DNA of 64,000 nt from Haemonchus contortus. Taxonomy: Eukaryota; Nematoda; Chromadorea; Rhabditida; Trichostrongylidae. The stretch lies in NCBI GenBank assembly GCA_000469685.2, contig LS997565.1, positions 30,144,145 to 30,208,144 on the forward strand, in the 5' to 3' direction. A model generated the notes under the pieces. It had not been told where the DNA came from. It saw only the letters and a list, made by a program, of their open reading frames with translations, and ran no database searches. Below, piece after piece: positions 10,750-22,668 of this stretch. Made by a program: the position numbers and the translations under genes. Every line of letters starts with the position of its first letter. The first letter of the stretch is position 1.

Positions 10750-13700
10750 TCTTGCACGTTGATTGCACGGATTTCAGGCGGATGTAAATGTGCTAGTGAG
10801 CGTTAGTACTTTACGATTTGTCATGCGCACATCTGCAGAACCAGTTCTGTTGTCTACACCTGGATTAACCTTCACAACAAAACCAAGCGGCCAAGGGCTT
10901 CTCGGTAACTTGTCGTCAGCGCCGATGGCTATATCATCGGCTTGAAGCGCCGTGATATATTTGGGCTACTTCATGCGCGAAGCTGAGGACATCCTCTTGA
11001 GACTGTGAGGTAATCCGTATGCCATAGTTCCTAAAACTTGTCTAGCGCTTTAAGCTTTTCCTTATACCATTGTGACAACTTGTGCGTGAAAGTTGCGAAT
11101 TCGCTTGGCGAACCGTTCAACTTCCACTGAAATGAAATCTATAGATCTCAGTGCGCTGATAGAGATATGCTTTCCCGAAAAGGTGTTATAGGACTTGAGT
11201 TAATAACAGCTTCGATTTCTGCTATAACAATTGAATTGCCTCGAGCGTTAGCACTGCCGACGGACTTTTTGTATGCAGATTTGGTTGTGGCCCATGCGCT
11301 CATGAACTCTACCTTTCCAAATGGATAGTGTTGTGATGAATCCCCAAGTGATTTCGAGCTTTGCGTCAAATTCTGCATTGGGACGTCAAAGACTTGGAGT
11401 GTATATGAAGTTGGTTACGGCATCGTCTGCTTCTCGAAAAGTAGTGGCATTGTCGCTGTAAATGATATCTGGTGTGACTCTGCGTGCTATGAACCTGCGA
11501 AAGGCTAGCAAGAACTTCTGAGCAGTATTGTTCATTATGTGTTCGAGGTGTACAGCTCTAGTCGCCATATATATTATGAGGCACATTCAGGCCTTGTTGG
11601 GACCGAAGTAATCGATGCCCATATTTTGAAATGGTCTTGATTTTGACGTGCGTTGTTTTGGTAAAGCGGGCATTTTGGGATAACGATGAGCATAACCATT
11701 GACTCTTCCACAGACAACGCATGCGCTTAGCGTCTTAGTGACTAAACTGCGGATTGACGCAATAAAATATAATTTTTACGCTGTGTTGAGACGGTGGAAG
11801 ATACTCCTGCATGGAACTGTTGCAAATGATGCTGCCAGATGATAATTCGGGTAAGTCTGTGCTACGGCAAAAGGAGCACAGGAGCTGTTGAGTAGAGACC
11901 TTCACGAACAAGACATCGAATAAGGCCATTGGAGTCCTTTCGAGCGTGGAAACGCGAGAACGGGAAACGTTGTAAAGTGTGCTCGTGCTCGCGATAGTAG
12001 GCAAGGATAAGAACTTCCTCTGCAGTAACCCTGTCTAAGGAGCTGAATAGACCTTTCGAGCTGAATTTTGCTAATCGCTGCAGTGATCTTTCGACGCATT
12101 CCTTCCTTGTTGTAGAAAGGTGGGAAAAGATTTTAAGATGCAGAAAGCGAAGTATGTAAGCCACTATGTTAAGCAAATTGTTAAATTTGTTAGTATATGA
12201 GAATGGCAGCACCGAAACGAAATTGCAACTTAGCGTAGTATTCGCTGATCGATACTCAGTTTCGCTCTCATCGTCGCCTTGCGGCGGCAATGTGAAATCT
12301 AGCTCTGCACTGGGCCATTCAGACGGATTTTAGATTAGAAATGCTGGCCCTGTCCACCAGATATGAAATTCAGCGTCTTTCATGGAAAGGTCGCAAAGGG
12401 CACAATCCGCGGGGTTAATTTTGGACGTTACTCAATTGAAATTGGTCTTGATGTTCTGTTAATGGAACTTCGCAAGAATACTGCTAAACTGTTTTGGACT
12501 AACGTTTTGAAGTGACGAGTCAAATGGATCCAATGTAGGTCTATTAGCGAATCAGAGAAAAAGTAAATAGCGGAAATGGTAGTGTCCAGTTGCTGGACGG
12601 TGTATTGCGCAAGCCGAACACTTACAAGGACTGCGAGAAGTTCCGACCGAGGAACCGTTCTTGGCTCGATATCATTGAGATGCCATTAAGTCATAACCTG
12701 GATGAGGTAGATAACTCAAACCGACATGGAGGGTTTGCGCATCAGGCATAGGCCCGCCTAGTTGCGTTTCCAAATACACATAGTTCGGCTGAGCTGAGCG
12801 TCTTATCTGCTGGTATTAATAGTCTAGGAACCGGCGGAAGAGGATATTTAAGATCTGCAAGAATATCTGACCAACGTTGACGGTCAGAATGATCTAGCGC
12901 ATCGTCACAGGTTAGTTCCTGGGTCCATAGATCTTGAACGAACATCTTAATATTGGAAAAGAATGGGGTTAGTAGTCTAAGCGGATCATACTTGACGTTG
13001 GGCAGCGGATCGCCATACGCTTAGAAAGAACTGGAACGTCTAACGTTCTGATTAAATTACTTAGAAGGTCCTTGTGATAGTCCCATACGACACCTAGCAA
13101 CGTAGTGAGTTCACTGCGAGCATTTCGATCTTCCTTAGGTATGGAATTGTTTTTTGAATTGCATACAAACTGGCGCAGGTTCATGTGCATATCACCTAAG
13201 ACAGATTTTGTTATCTCGTATTTCTTGATGGCCTCATCATGTGTTGCAGTTCCATTGCGACTTTGTCGACATAGGTGTTGCGTTCAGTTTCCTTGTATAG
13301 GGGACTGCGAAGACAGCGCAAATAATATTGTATGGCAGTTGTGAGCATAAACGGTGGTGCGTTACCCTGAAAGGATGGAACGTAATACGCGTAGATTGTT
13401 CAGCGTTGGCGAACTATACGGATCTTTCAACCAGACAAAACGTGTAGCGTCTCGCTGTGACCGTTGAAGTCGAACTTGGTGAAAGCTTTTTCGACGTCAG
13501 CGATGAGAAGATAGCACAATACAGACGAGTGCGCAAGAGGATTCCGACTAGTTCCGTTGACAATGTAGGACCCTGATACACGCAATTATTGAGGCTGGGT
13601 GCACCTCTAGTCTTAGTCGAAGCATTGAAAACTATACGAAGCTTGGTAGTCGATGAAGACTCTTTAGAGATTCCTTGATGGTGAATGTAGTAGACTTGAT

Positions 13701-14545
13701 GATTATCGAATACGAATTTGTCTAGTTCCTCACTATATGATCCTCAATTGCTTTGACGCACTGTTTCCACGCAGATTTGTCTCTACTAAGACGCTGATAC
13801 TGTCTGACCAACCGACAACACGCTAGCTATTTGTTGTCTAGCAATTTTAGATGGGATCTTCCCAAGGAAATCGCACATAAAGGAAGCCGTCGATAAACAT
13901 AGAGGAGGGAAAAAACCTTTGAAGAACACGAGCGTTAAGCTCATCATCTGCTTTGGGATGATGGCTATCAGTTATACCTAATGAATCAAGCGACCAGAGT
14001 CGTCTTGCATTGTTGACGAATTTTGAATTGCAAACGTTGAAGTCTGTGTCGAACGTTGCATGAATTTCGTCGGTCTTTGAGCTTTTCCGGATCCCGAGTG
14101 AAAAACCAAATTACCCGACACGACGGCTCCGAACCTCCCGATGGTAATCAAACTGGGGGTTCATGCAAGAGAACGTACCACTAACTGTCAGTACAAACGA
14201 GTATGTGCGGCAATACCGAATGTGACGCATGATTCGAAGGGGCTCGGAGACGATTCTCATGCGTGAACCTCAAATCTGTATTCGAGAGCGCTGGAGGAGA
14301 CTGCAGTAATGTCACGACGTTTTTGCTTGTAAGATGTAATTGAACGCGCATACCGAGCAAGTAAACGTCTACTACACCTGTCATTTCGGTAGATTCAAGA
14401 CCTCCAAACGTTGCAAATGTACGCTACTTTCGTCATGAATGGGCAGTCCTGAGCGATTTGCTGTACCGGTCGTTATGAAACTGTTCTCAGCTCCTGATTC
14501 CACGAGTAATTCTACCTCTTCGAGTTAAGAATAGCACCACAGCGC
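10750..14545 (-). pseudogene. Decayed BEL/Pao retrotransposon (protease, RT, RNase H, integrase, DUF5641)
   Basis: Read on the minus strand, fragments in several frames follow the BEL/Pao order. An aspartic-protease-like LLVESGAENSFI lies near 14470-14500, with PHILVCTDS downstream. RT pieces include IADVEKAF (about 13490) and RDATRFVWL (about 13430). MHMNLRQFV is at 13190 and QDLWTQELTCDDAL at 12930. RNase H and connection pieces lie at 11900-12290. Integrase core pieces are ATRAVHLEHI, ARRVTPDIIYSDNA (11386-11586) and KSAYKKSVGSANARG, EIEAVINSSPITP (11148-11378). The tail is a DUF5641-like LPRSPWPLGLVVKV (10763-10945). Many stops and frameshifts make it nonfunctional. It is a different, older lineage from the copy at 1-2892. 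Confidence 0.88.
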
Positions 14546-15873
14546 CTTCTGTCCTCATGCGTTCCCAATAGAGTTCAATTTATTTCAATTATCTCATTTC
14601 AATCCTCAACTTTTCAGTTCTCAATTTCAATCAATTTTATTAATGCGTCAATGTCAATTTCAAATGACTGTTCTCAATTTCGGTTTTAATACTCCCAATT
14701 CTGAATCATGGTTGGTTTTATCACACTCGATCTGCTTCTTTAATTGCAATTGCCTTTGTCAAATTAATTTATTCCTCGTACTATTCAGTCATCATTCATT
14801 GGTTTGATAAACTTCGTTATTGTCGAATACCATATAGTGATTTCCACGTGATTCTACAGTTTCCATTCCTCGTGAATCATGAAATAGGAAAAGATGGGAA
14901 TGCGCCGAGGCATGAGAAATGCAGCTAAAGCTCAGCTTATCACCAATATTCATCTTTTATGGAATAAACAATATGTATAGATACGGTAGAGTTAGAAGGA
15001 TCCTCGCCATTCCGCCTTGTGAATGCCCCAGTTCGCTTGCGAGCGATGGAAGGTGCGACCGACTTGCGCCAGTTTTTCCCCTTCTTTAATGTGTACCATG
15101 TGCCTTTTGGTGAATTTTCCTCTAAGAATTCCGGTGATTTTTCTCGGAGATTGTTTCCTTCCGTTCATTGATCGATTTTATCACTTTGAAGGTTTACTGT
15201 GTTTAATTACCCAAGTTTGAGGTTGTGTGCCTTGCACCAATGAATCGTAGTGATTACGAGTGTGGGCAATAGGAATCGGTGGTCTCGATCCGTGGAACTT
15301 TTTGCAACAACCGCGTGGCACTGAGCCGTTCGTAAATACGTACACGGAAAAATAAATAGTTGGACGATCATCGACGAACTCGGATCGACGTCTGTGAAAG
15401 CCACATAGAAGACTTCCAACGTGGAGGACGTAGAGTGTATTCTATTCATGTCATCGTGTTATTGTATTTTCCTTGTTTTACGCGTTTTTGAGATATTGTA
15501 GTTTTTAGTTTTGTAGAAATTCTTCGTATTTTTCAAACCTTACAGAAAAAAAAACAGAGAGGAGTTGTTACGAAAAAGAGCTTGCTTCTCTTAAGCCTTC
15601 ACGAGAGGGATGCGGACAGCTCATGAAACTATCTTCCTTAAGTATTTTTTTGTGGCTGGGGAGTGTCATGAACTCCATGTTCACTATGTCATCCCCTTGT
15701 TCTCCGCCTAGTGCTCGGCGAGGCATTCAAGCATCGCGGGCATCTGGCTTAGAGTGAGGGGAGGCTCGCCGCTTGGTTGATCGTTTTGAAAAGCTTCGAT
15801 GTAAGCGGATTTTTTCGCTATATTCGCGACCGATGTACTTCTCTACATCAACACTTCCGCTTCTCAACCTAAA
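14546..15873. other. No recognisable gene
   Basis: 14570-14720 is a T/A-rich stretch with irregular repeats of TTTCAAT/TCAATTT. It may be the 5' flank or gag remnant of the BEL relic, but no gag motif is readable. 14720-15870 holds only short open frames without family resemblance. Confidence 0.5.
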
Positions 15874-16259
15874 CAGGGTGCCTCAAAATTATCGAGAACT
15901 GTGCCTTTGATTTTTGTGAGCCGTGGACGAAATACCTACAGTCCACACAATTACTCGTCTCACTTATCTCACAGCTGACGCAAATTCGCCGGAATACCAA
16001 CATCGATAAAACTATTCTGTGTAGGTTTCGCAGTTTTTTCCTATGATAGTTTGAGTGAACGTATTGTTTACTAACATATTGACCGCGATGTATGTAAAGA
16101 GCCTTATTGAGAGTGCATTTGAGTGTAGAAATGGTTCCAATTCTAGTAACAATGACGTTCATTTTGGCTTCTAGTTAGGCTAAATACAAATTGCCATATT
16201 TGGTTAGCTATTTCAAAAGAGTCTTCCTGCAAAGTGTATTTAAAACGTCGTTCACCCTG
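15874..16259. mobile_element. Candidate MITE with CAGGGTG/CACCCTG ends
   Basis: A 386-bp segment begins CAGGGTG (15874) and ends CACCCTG (16253). The sequence just inside the left end (TCAAAATTATCGAGAACTGT) is echoed at about 9450, and more weakly at 54670. A similar end, CAGGGTGCGTCA, occurs at about 44872. No clean target-site duplication is visible and the terminal repeat is only 7-8 bp. It could be a decayed Tc1/mariner-type MITE or a chance pairing. Confidence 0.4.
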
Positions 16260-16502
16260 TAAGTTCGTCGTTTCAACGATGGTAATGGCCACAAGGAGTC
16301 ATCCGGTCAGGCGTGAAGCCATTGAAGCGCTCTACCTGAGCTAAAAGAGTGATTGGGTCCATACAGATGCAGTCAGGTATTCCCATCCGCTCCGGCGGTG
16401 GATATACGGTTTAATGTTACTGCATGGTTTGTAGAATTGAACCATTGACCCTGGAATGCATTCTTTGCTCTGAATAGGAAGTGGCTTGGTGGTGCTCGAA
16501 AG

Positions 16503-17585
16503 TACAGGATGCGGCAAAAGTTCTGGCAAAGGTCGTTTCAGGTTCTCTATAAAAAAAGGAGGTCTTCGATCTCGACAGGATCTGTGCCACTATTTGCTGC
16601 AAATCCTCTTTTATACATTCCATGAACAAGCCGTTCTTGAATATTCCATTTTACAGAAAGGTGACGAGCGAAGACCAACAAGCCTCCATCCTGCACCTCC
16701 ATCTGGCTGGATGCACGGCAAAGACCACCTTCAAACAGCTCCAGATTTCGTTAAGAACCGTGTACAACAGACTCAACAGGTACAAGACGACAGGAGCTAT
16801 GGAGGACATGCCCAAAAAGAGAAGACTGAAGAGTGCAACGACAAAGGAGATCGTGAAAGTTATTCGAGAAAAAATCCGCCGCCACCCTCGTAGGTCCGAG
16901 AAAAAAAGGCTTTTGAGGTGGGTATTTCTGCCCGATCTGTTGGAAGGATTGTCACCAGCCACCCTCGACCTTGCTCTTATAATATCAGAAAAGCTCTCAT
17001 GCTGACTGAGCGTGTGAAGAAAACTAGGCTAGAAAGATGTAAGGAGATTTCAAAGTGATTTCCGCAGGCACTTGGAGAAAGGGGTCAGGGTGGATAGCAA
17101 GACCTACTTAAAAGGCGTGTTGGAGACTCCCCTGAGCAAACTCCCTCTCGCCAATAGGACATGGACTTATCAGCAGGACTCAACTTCAGCACACAAGTCC
17201 AAAGTGGTACAGGACTCCCGGACCTCATCTCGTTGGACGATTGGCCCACAAACAGTCCAGCCCCAAATCCATTGGACCATTCCGTGTGGTCAGTTCTTAA
17301 GACGAAAGCCTGCTCTACTAATCATAGAAATTTGGATGCTCCACGTGCAACCCCCGTTGAAGCATGGGAGGATTCGGATGAGGGCTACCTCCGTGCCGCC
17401 GTCGACGCATCTCCTAGAGAATTTCAGCCTGGATTCGCGCAAAAGGAGGCCATTTTGAAATATAGGTGGTTTTTGTGATCTATATAGCTGTTGATAAATG
17501 CTGTTGGTTTAGTATCATGTATCGATCGATTTGACAGTTTTTACGGACATATTTACCATTGCCAGAACTTTTGCCGCACCATGTA
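16503..17585 (+). mobile_element. Internally deleted mariner-type element with intact TIRs
   Basis: The ends are inverted repeats. The left reads CAGGATGCGGCAAAAGTTCT and the right end is the complement, CATGGTGCGGCAAAAGTTCT. Each end is flanked by TA (16503-16504 and 17584-17585). The interior encodes a broken transposase (16622-17478). The right TA is immediately followed by the TA of the fold-back element at 17586. Length is about 1.08 kb, shorter than an intact mariner-type element, in line with the internal deletion seen in the coding part. Confidence 0.85.
16622..17478 (+). pseudogene. Tc1/mariner-superfamily transposase, broken
   Basis: The N-terminal helix-turn-helix part reads LRTVYNRLNRYKTTGA and MPKKRRLKSAT. 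After a +1 frame change it continues as EVGISARSVGRIV and YNIRKALMLTERVKKTRLER. The central part expected to hold the first catalytic Asp is missing: the sequence jumps near 17050 to EKGVRVDSKTYLKGVLE. The second catalytic Asp survives in TYQQDSTSAHKS. After another frameshift comes WPTNSPAPNPLDHSVWSVL, where the canonical SPDLNP has lost its Asp, then AWEDSDEGYLRAAVDA. Deletion plus frameshifts make it inactive; it could only move if mobilised in trans. Confidence 0.88.
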
Positions 17586-19136
17586 TACAGTGTGTTTCAA
17601 AAGTATGTGCACACCCAACATTTTGTTTTTTTGGGAATACCATTGCTTTTTGTAACCTGTGAAATTCACCATTCAATTCCTTGTGTGAGATAACCTACGA
17701 ACATTTATTCTGAGAGAACATCGTAGCTGCTAACATAATTTTTTATTCAAGAGAATTTTCTCCTTTGTTTCAAAAGTATGTGCACACTTAGCAAAAAACA
17801 AAAATATAACAGAGATCAGGAATCGATAGGACCACCTAAATTTCTGTAGAGGTTATCGACTACGAGGAATAGTTTGAGAATGGTTTCGTTGCGATAGGTT
17901 CTTTAGTTACCTTGGAAATGAAAAATTTTGAGTGTGCACATACTTTTCGAACGGCGACTGGGCCGCTCTTTTTCATACATTGCTAAATTCACTCGAAACC
18001 CTGGCAGCTATCGCTCACAACCTTTTCCTGGCCGTCCACGTATTTCGACTGCTCAGGACAACAGGAGAAGAGCCCGTCTTGTGGCAAATACTTCTTTGTC
18101 TGTGTGTCAGATCCGAGCTCAGATGGTTTATCAGTCTCGCGTACGACCGTTTGGCGCTCTGATGAGTGTATCACACGAGAGATCATGAAGAAGGCTAGTC
18201 GACACAAGACCCGCCACAAGCTGACAAGGCTGGAGTTTGCTCGTAGGAACATGGCAACATCATGGGTTAAGGTACGGTTGTTCGAGAATTTTCAGGATTT
18301 TCCTATTTTTAGAACAAACAATGTGTTGTACCCATTTTGCTCTTGAGTGATCTTTTCTGATAAAAAGAAGCACCATATCGATGGGCCGGATGGATTTTGT
18401 CTTTACTGAAGGTACCTTCGCCTAGAGCCACTCGTGTTTTCGAGAAGGAATTTTGGAGGAGGCTCTTTGATGGTCTGCGCGAGCAAACTCCAGCCTAGTC
18501 AGCTTGTGGCGGGTCTTGTGTCGACTAGCCTTCTTCATGATCTCTCGTGTGATACACTCATCAGAGCGCCAAACGGTCGTACGCGAGACTGATAAACCAT
18601 CTGAGCTCGGATCTGACACACAGACAAAGAAGGATTTGCCACAAGACGGGCTCTTCTCCTGTTGCCCTGAGCAGTCGAAATACGTGGACGGCCAGGAATA
18701 GGTTGTGAGCGATAGCTGCCAGGGTTCCGAGTGAATTTAGCAATGTATGAAAAAGAGCGGCCCAGTCGCCGTTCGAAAAGTATGTGCACACTCAAAATTT
18801 TTCATTTCTAAGGTAACTAAAGAACCTACCGCAACGAAACCATTCTCAAACGATTCCTCGTAGTCGATAACCTCTACACAAACTGAGGTGGCTCTATTGT
18901 CTCCTGATCTCGGTTATATTTTTGTTTTTTGCTAAGTGTGCACATACTTTTGAAACAAAGAAAAAATTTTCTTTAATAAAAAGTTATGTTAGCAGCTACG
19001 ATGTTCTCTCAGAATAAGTGTGCGTAGGTTATCGCACACAAGGAATTGAATGGTGAAGGTCACAGGTTACAGAAAGCAATGGCATTCTCAAAAGAACAAA
19101 ATGTTGGGTGTGCACATACTTTTGAAACACACTGTA
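17586..19136. mobile_element. Fold-back element made from a Tc1-type transposon
   Basis: The left arm (17586-18243, 658 bp) is nearly the exact reverse complement of the right arm (18480-19136, 657 bp), separated by a 236-bp centre. Both ends read TA-CAGTGTGTTTCAAAAGTATG and are flanked by TA. A sub-repeat, CAAAAGTATGTGCACAC, occurs near 17593 and 17768, and inverted near 17932. The same set is mirrored in the right arm, giving six copies. Each arm encodes the N-terminal DNA-binding half of a Tc1 transposase (SQPFPGRPRIST, TRHKLTRLEFARRNM). The centre carries a first-catalytic-region relic (HHIDGPDGFCLY, RRNFGGGSLMV). The catalytic C-terminus is absent, so the element cannot transpose on its own. 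Confidence 0.92.
17928..18480 (+). pseudogene. Tc1-type transposase N-terminal half, truncated
   Basis: Translation gives SYIAKFTRNPGSY and PFPGRPRIST, then RRRARLVANTSLSV. After a frameshift it continues as SRTTVWRSDECITREIMKK and HKTRHKLTRLEFARRNM. A fragment of the first catalytic region follows (HIDGPDGFCLY, FGGGSLMV). This is the standard Tc1 order up to just after the first Asp region, then the frame runs into the inverted arm. The DE part of the catalytic triad is lost. A second minus-strand copy of the N-terminal half lies in the right arm (18422-18795). Confidence 0.85.
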
Positions 19137-21630
19137 GTATCCGAACGTGGGTTAGTCTCACAGATTAGTGAAGAAATGCAGCGCGTACTCACCTGTAGGT
19201 GTAAGTATAACAATGTTGAACGCATGTCCATCAAAACCCCTTTTCCTCTATTTGGTTGGCTAGATGTCTCGACTTGGGAATGTTTTAGAGCCTTCCTTTA
19301 CCATGATAGAGCTAGTCTGAGCCAAATCGAGGAGCCTTCAAACTATCGCAATCCTTCTCTCTATCATTCTGTGTCCTATGCGCCGACGCACCTTTATCCT
19401 AAAAAACTGTTGAACATCGCTATAGAAGTGCTGAGTTGCCCATGTATGTTTTATGACTTCGAAAATCGAAAAACTGTGTGTGAAGATTTAGGAATTGTCA
19501 TCTAATTCTAGCGGAGCTTTCGACGTAGAACTATAATATTTACAATTGTAGTTTATATTGGCCGTCCAGAGGACAGTTCTACACCTTGCACTGATCAAAA
19601 CGCGAAACTATACAAGTTTTATGGCGTAACCACAAAAAACAATAACAAGGAGAATAACTGAAATAGTTGAACAAAAGAAAACTGTCGGAAGGTGACGACG
19701 AGGGCGAGGCGTGTCCTGGGGAGGGGAGCGTCAGCGGCGGCCAGGAGGTGTGGGGCTCTATGGTAGACAGGATCCGAATACTCTAAACAAAATACCTCAA
19801 CTATTTATACTCAAAAGTCCCGCGCAAACTTTCCTCACGTCCTCTCTCTTGAGTAGGTTGCGGCTGATTTTGGCGCCCCTTTCATGATCCTTCTTGACCT
19901 ACATGGCACGCCTCTTGCAACCCCATGTGGGTCCATCCGACACAACCGATATACATATAATCGTTGGAAATCGCACACCACGCCACATTTAGTGGTAGAA
20001 ATAGTTCAACCTAATCGAAAACTGGGTATCTCTCTTATTTATAAAGCAGTAATTTGGTATGTCGGTTTGCCGGTCTGGGTCGGTGTGTCGATGAGTCGGT
20101 CTATCCGTCAGCAAATTGTATGATTACGATAAAAGTACTGACTGATATGGGGAATCGAACTCTCACATTTATTTTTTATATATAAAGCAGCAACTTGGGG
20201 GTGAGTAGGTTAATGAAGTAGAGTGAGTACTGCGGAGTGAATTGAGTAATCTGGGGTTAAGCGGGTACTTCATAATTGTGATTTCGATCTGTATTAGCAT
20301 CGTGCTATGTATGACTATACAAAAATCGGAAGTAATAATGTAGTCGAGAAACTTCGTTTTTTTTCATCATCGAGCGCTAGAGATTAGGAGTTCTAGTTGT
20401 ACTCGGAAACGTCTCCTAGCCGAGATCATGCACTTTTTCGACCTGAGCATTAGGAGGGAATGGGCACCGGGGTGGATGAACTACCATATTATAACTACCC
20501 AACTCATACCCCATCTTAACTTCAAAGTTGGCTACCCGTCCTTTTCGCACTAAAGTCCTCATTGTTGAATGAAAGGAAGAACTCCATCCCCTCCCCCCTC
20601 CCCTTCCCCAAACTCCACAAACTCCACTTCCCCCAACTCCCAACCTCCCCTCCTCCGTAACTGCATCATTTCCTAACTGTCCTTCAAAAGAAGGAGTGAG
20701 GCCCGACATAAGCTGGGAAACCCGTCTGGTAAAGGTATAAGTCTAGAAGCTGAAGTCTTTTAACGTTGATCAATCTCGTTTTCGGTATGGGCTCTACATA
20801 CGAGTTCCATACGAATCCCATTTCATATACCATCATTAGATTGCTGCATCCACCACTTTAGGGAGATCCACAGCCTCCATCCACATTAGCGTGTATGGTA
20901 GCTTATAGCTGAAATGTAAGGTAGCAAGAAAATGGAACAGGGAACGGGGCAGAAGTGAATCACCAGGAGGAATTAGAAAAGAGTTTGCTGCACAATTTTC
21001 ATCCTCCGCTTTCCCTAGTGAACACAATTGCACGAACACACCTCACTTCTGATGACTAGTGGATGTTTGAATTATACAACACCCATGGACAACTTACTTC
21101 CACTACTTATCGCCTGGTAATAGTGGATCGACAATTTTCAACAACATCGGTCATGGCTCCCGTAGTGGGCAACGACTAAGTTCCAGATTGCTTCACAGGA
21201 ATCTCATTGAGGAGTAACCAAGCTACTAGATGAAAAGTAGAAAACTTTCGTAAGCGGGCCCGATGTTTTGTGAGCATCCCGTTCTTTCGAAACTGGAGAT
21301 TCGATCTCGAACTCGAGAATTAGCGCCCACCACATTTAGCTGTGAGGAACATAAATGTAGTGGAGGGCACTTATTCAACTCGGAAACAAGCAAAATGGGA
21401 CTAATCTTGCCTTGCAATATTGTTCAAACGGGAACTGAATGAAGTTCGGGGGGACGAGTGAGTCAATGCCCAGAACCAGAATTGTGCTTAGGTAGACTTC
21501 TCTTCAGATTCAAGTCCATAAGGGATAATCAGCCCCACCGATGCAGAGTAGTATACTACTGATACAGTGTAATCAGTCGGATAAGACCTCATTTATAAAC
21601 GAGTGGTAATGGGGAGGTACATCATATCAT
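19137..21630. other. No recognisable gene
   Basis: No exon chain is convincing. A 151-codon open frame (19050-19505) begins inside the fold-back element, so it is chimeric and probably fortuitous. Two similar stretches containing TATAAAGCAG occur near 20040 and 20180. A C-rich pyrimidine run lies at about 20580-20660. The last 100 bases before 21631 may contain the promoter of the next gene, but no clear element is visible. Confidence 0.5.
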
Positions 21631-22443
21631 ATGTATTGGCTGCTCGTCGTGCCCGCTGGGGCAGTCGCTCTATACGGGACCGGATGTGGTAAGGTCAGGC
21701 TGAACCTCAACCTGGGCTCCTTCGTTTGCATCCTATCCTCACGACTTCCTTGCTGAAACTGCACCCTTTTTCAGAAACGAGGCGCGGCTGGCAAATCTGG
21801 AAAATCTAAGCGCGGAAAATCGTCTCGTTCAAGCCGCAGCAAGTCCCGAAGAAGCAAGAGTAGCAGAAGCAAAAGGTCTAAGAGGTCTAAGCGATCTAGG
21901 CGAAGCAAGAAGAGGGGCAGGGGCAGCAAGTCCTCACGAGTAAGTTCACTCAAAGATTAGCTGTAGATTTCTACTTACCTCGAAACAAAAAAAGTTATTT
22001 TTCAGTCTTCCAGGAGCAGGAGAAGCAGATCGTAGGCTCCATTCTCCTTCATTCTTACCATTGCTGGGTTTTCCTTACTAAACGTTAGGCTTTTCAGAAG
22101 ACGAGATTCTGGCTCCCGCAGGTCGAGCAGAAGCGGTAGGGTGAGTTCCAAACACCGCACTTCTTAGCCTAGGGACAATAATAGCCCAGAGTCGGCATCG
22201 TAACCAATGCGGCTTATAACGGAGGTTTCCGGTGTAGTAAAACCGCTAGTGGCAACAACCACGACAGTGAGCGAGCAACTATTCGAACCTACTGCCCTTT
22301 TCCTGATGGGGTCCCACTTGCACTATAGAGGAGGGGCAGCTTCACCGGAAATACATAAAAATTCACTGCATTTTTGACAGCGCAAAGGCTCCACGAGTCA
22401 TGACTCCTATGAAAATCGTAGTTATAACCCTCTTTGTTTGTAG
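21631..22443 (+). CDS. Small Ser/Arg/Lys-rich protein with hydrophobic leader, five-exon model
   Basis: Exon model: 21631-21693, 21775-21939, 22006-22031, 22098-22140, 22381-22443. Exon 1 encodes MYWLLVVPAGAVALYGTGCG, a signal peptide or short membrane anchor. Exon 2 is 55 codons of basic, serine-rich sequence (GKSGKSKRGKSSRSS, then SKR/SRR repeats). Exons 3-4 continue in phase as SSRSRRSRSRRDSGSRR, and exon 5 ends in GSTSHDSYENR. Introns 2 and 3 are 66 nt and end in TTTTTCAG or TTTTCAG. Two points are uncertain. The first donor that keeps phase is AAG|GTCAGG, although a better-looking GTAAGG lies five bases upstream and breaks the frame. If the weak donor at 22032 is not used, the protein ends at a TAG at 22033. 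No family is recognised. Its neighbour is an MSP-domain gene, so a sperm role is possible (inference). Confidence 0.6.
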
Positions 22444-22668
22444 TAAAATTCAGCTACTTTCAGGCATCTGGTCCATCCCTCCCAGGTGGGTGAAGTCTTC
22501 GAATACTTCTATCCAGAAGAGCATTGCTGCAAATGCGACCAACTCTACTCTTCAGCCCGCACCTCTCACACGTGCATGTGGAAATGGTCATTACCGTGGA
22601 TCTCGCTCAGTCGATATCCATCTTGCACATGCACTTGTTGAGTAAGCGGTCTGTGTGGAGTGAGAACG

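Noticed and set aside
19050..19505. 151-codon plus-strand frame
   Set aside because: It starts inside the fold-back element and runs out into flanking DNA; no motif, no conservation evidence, probably a chance chimera.
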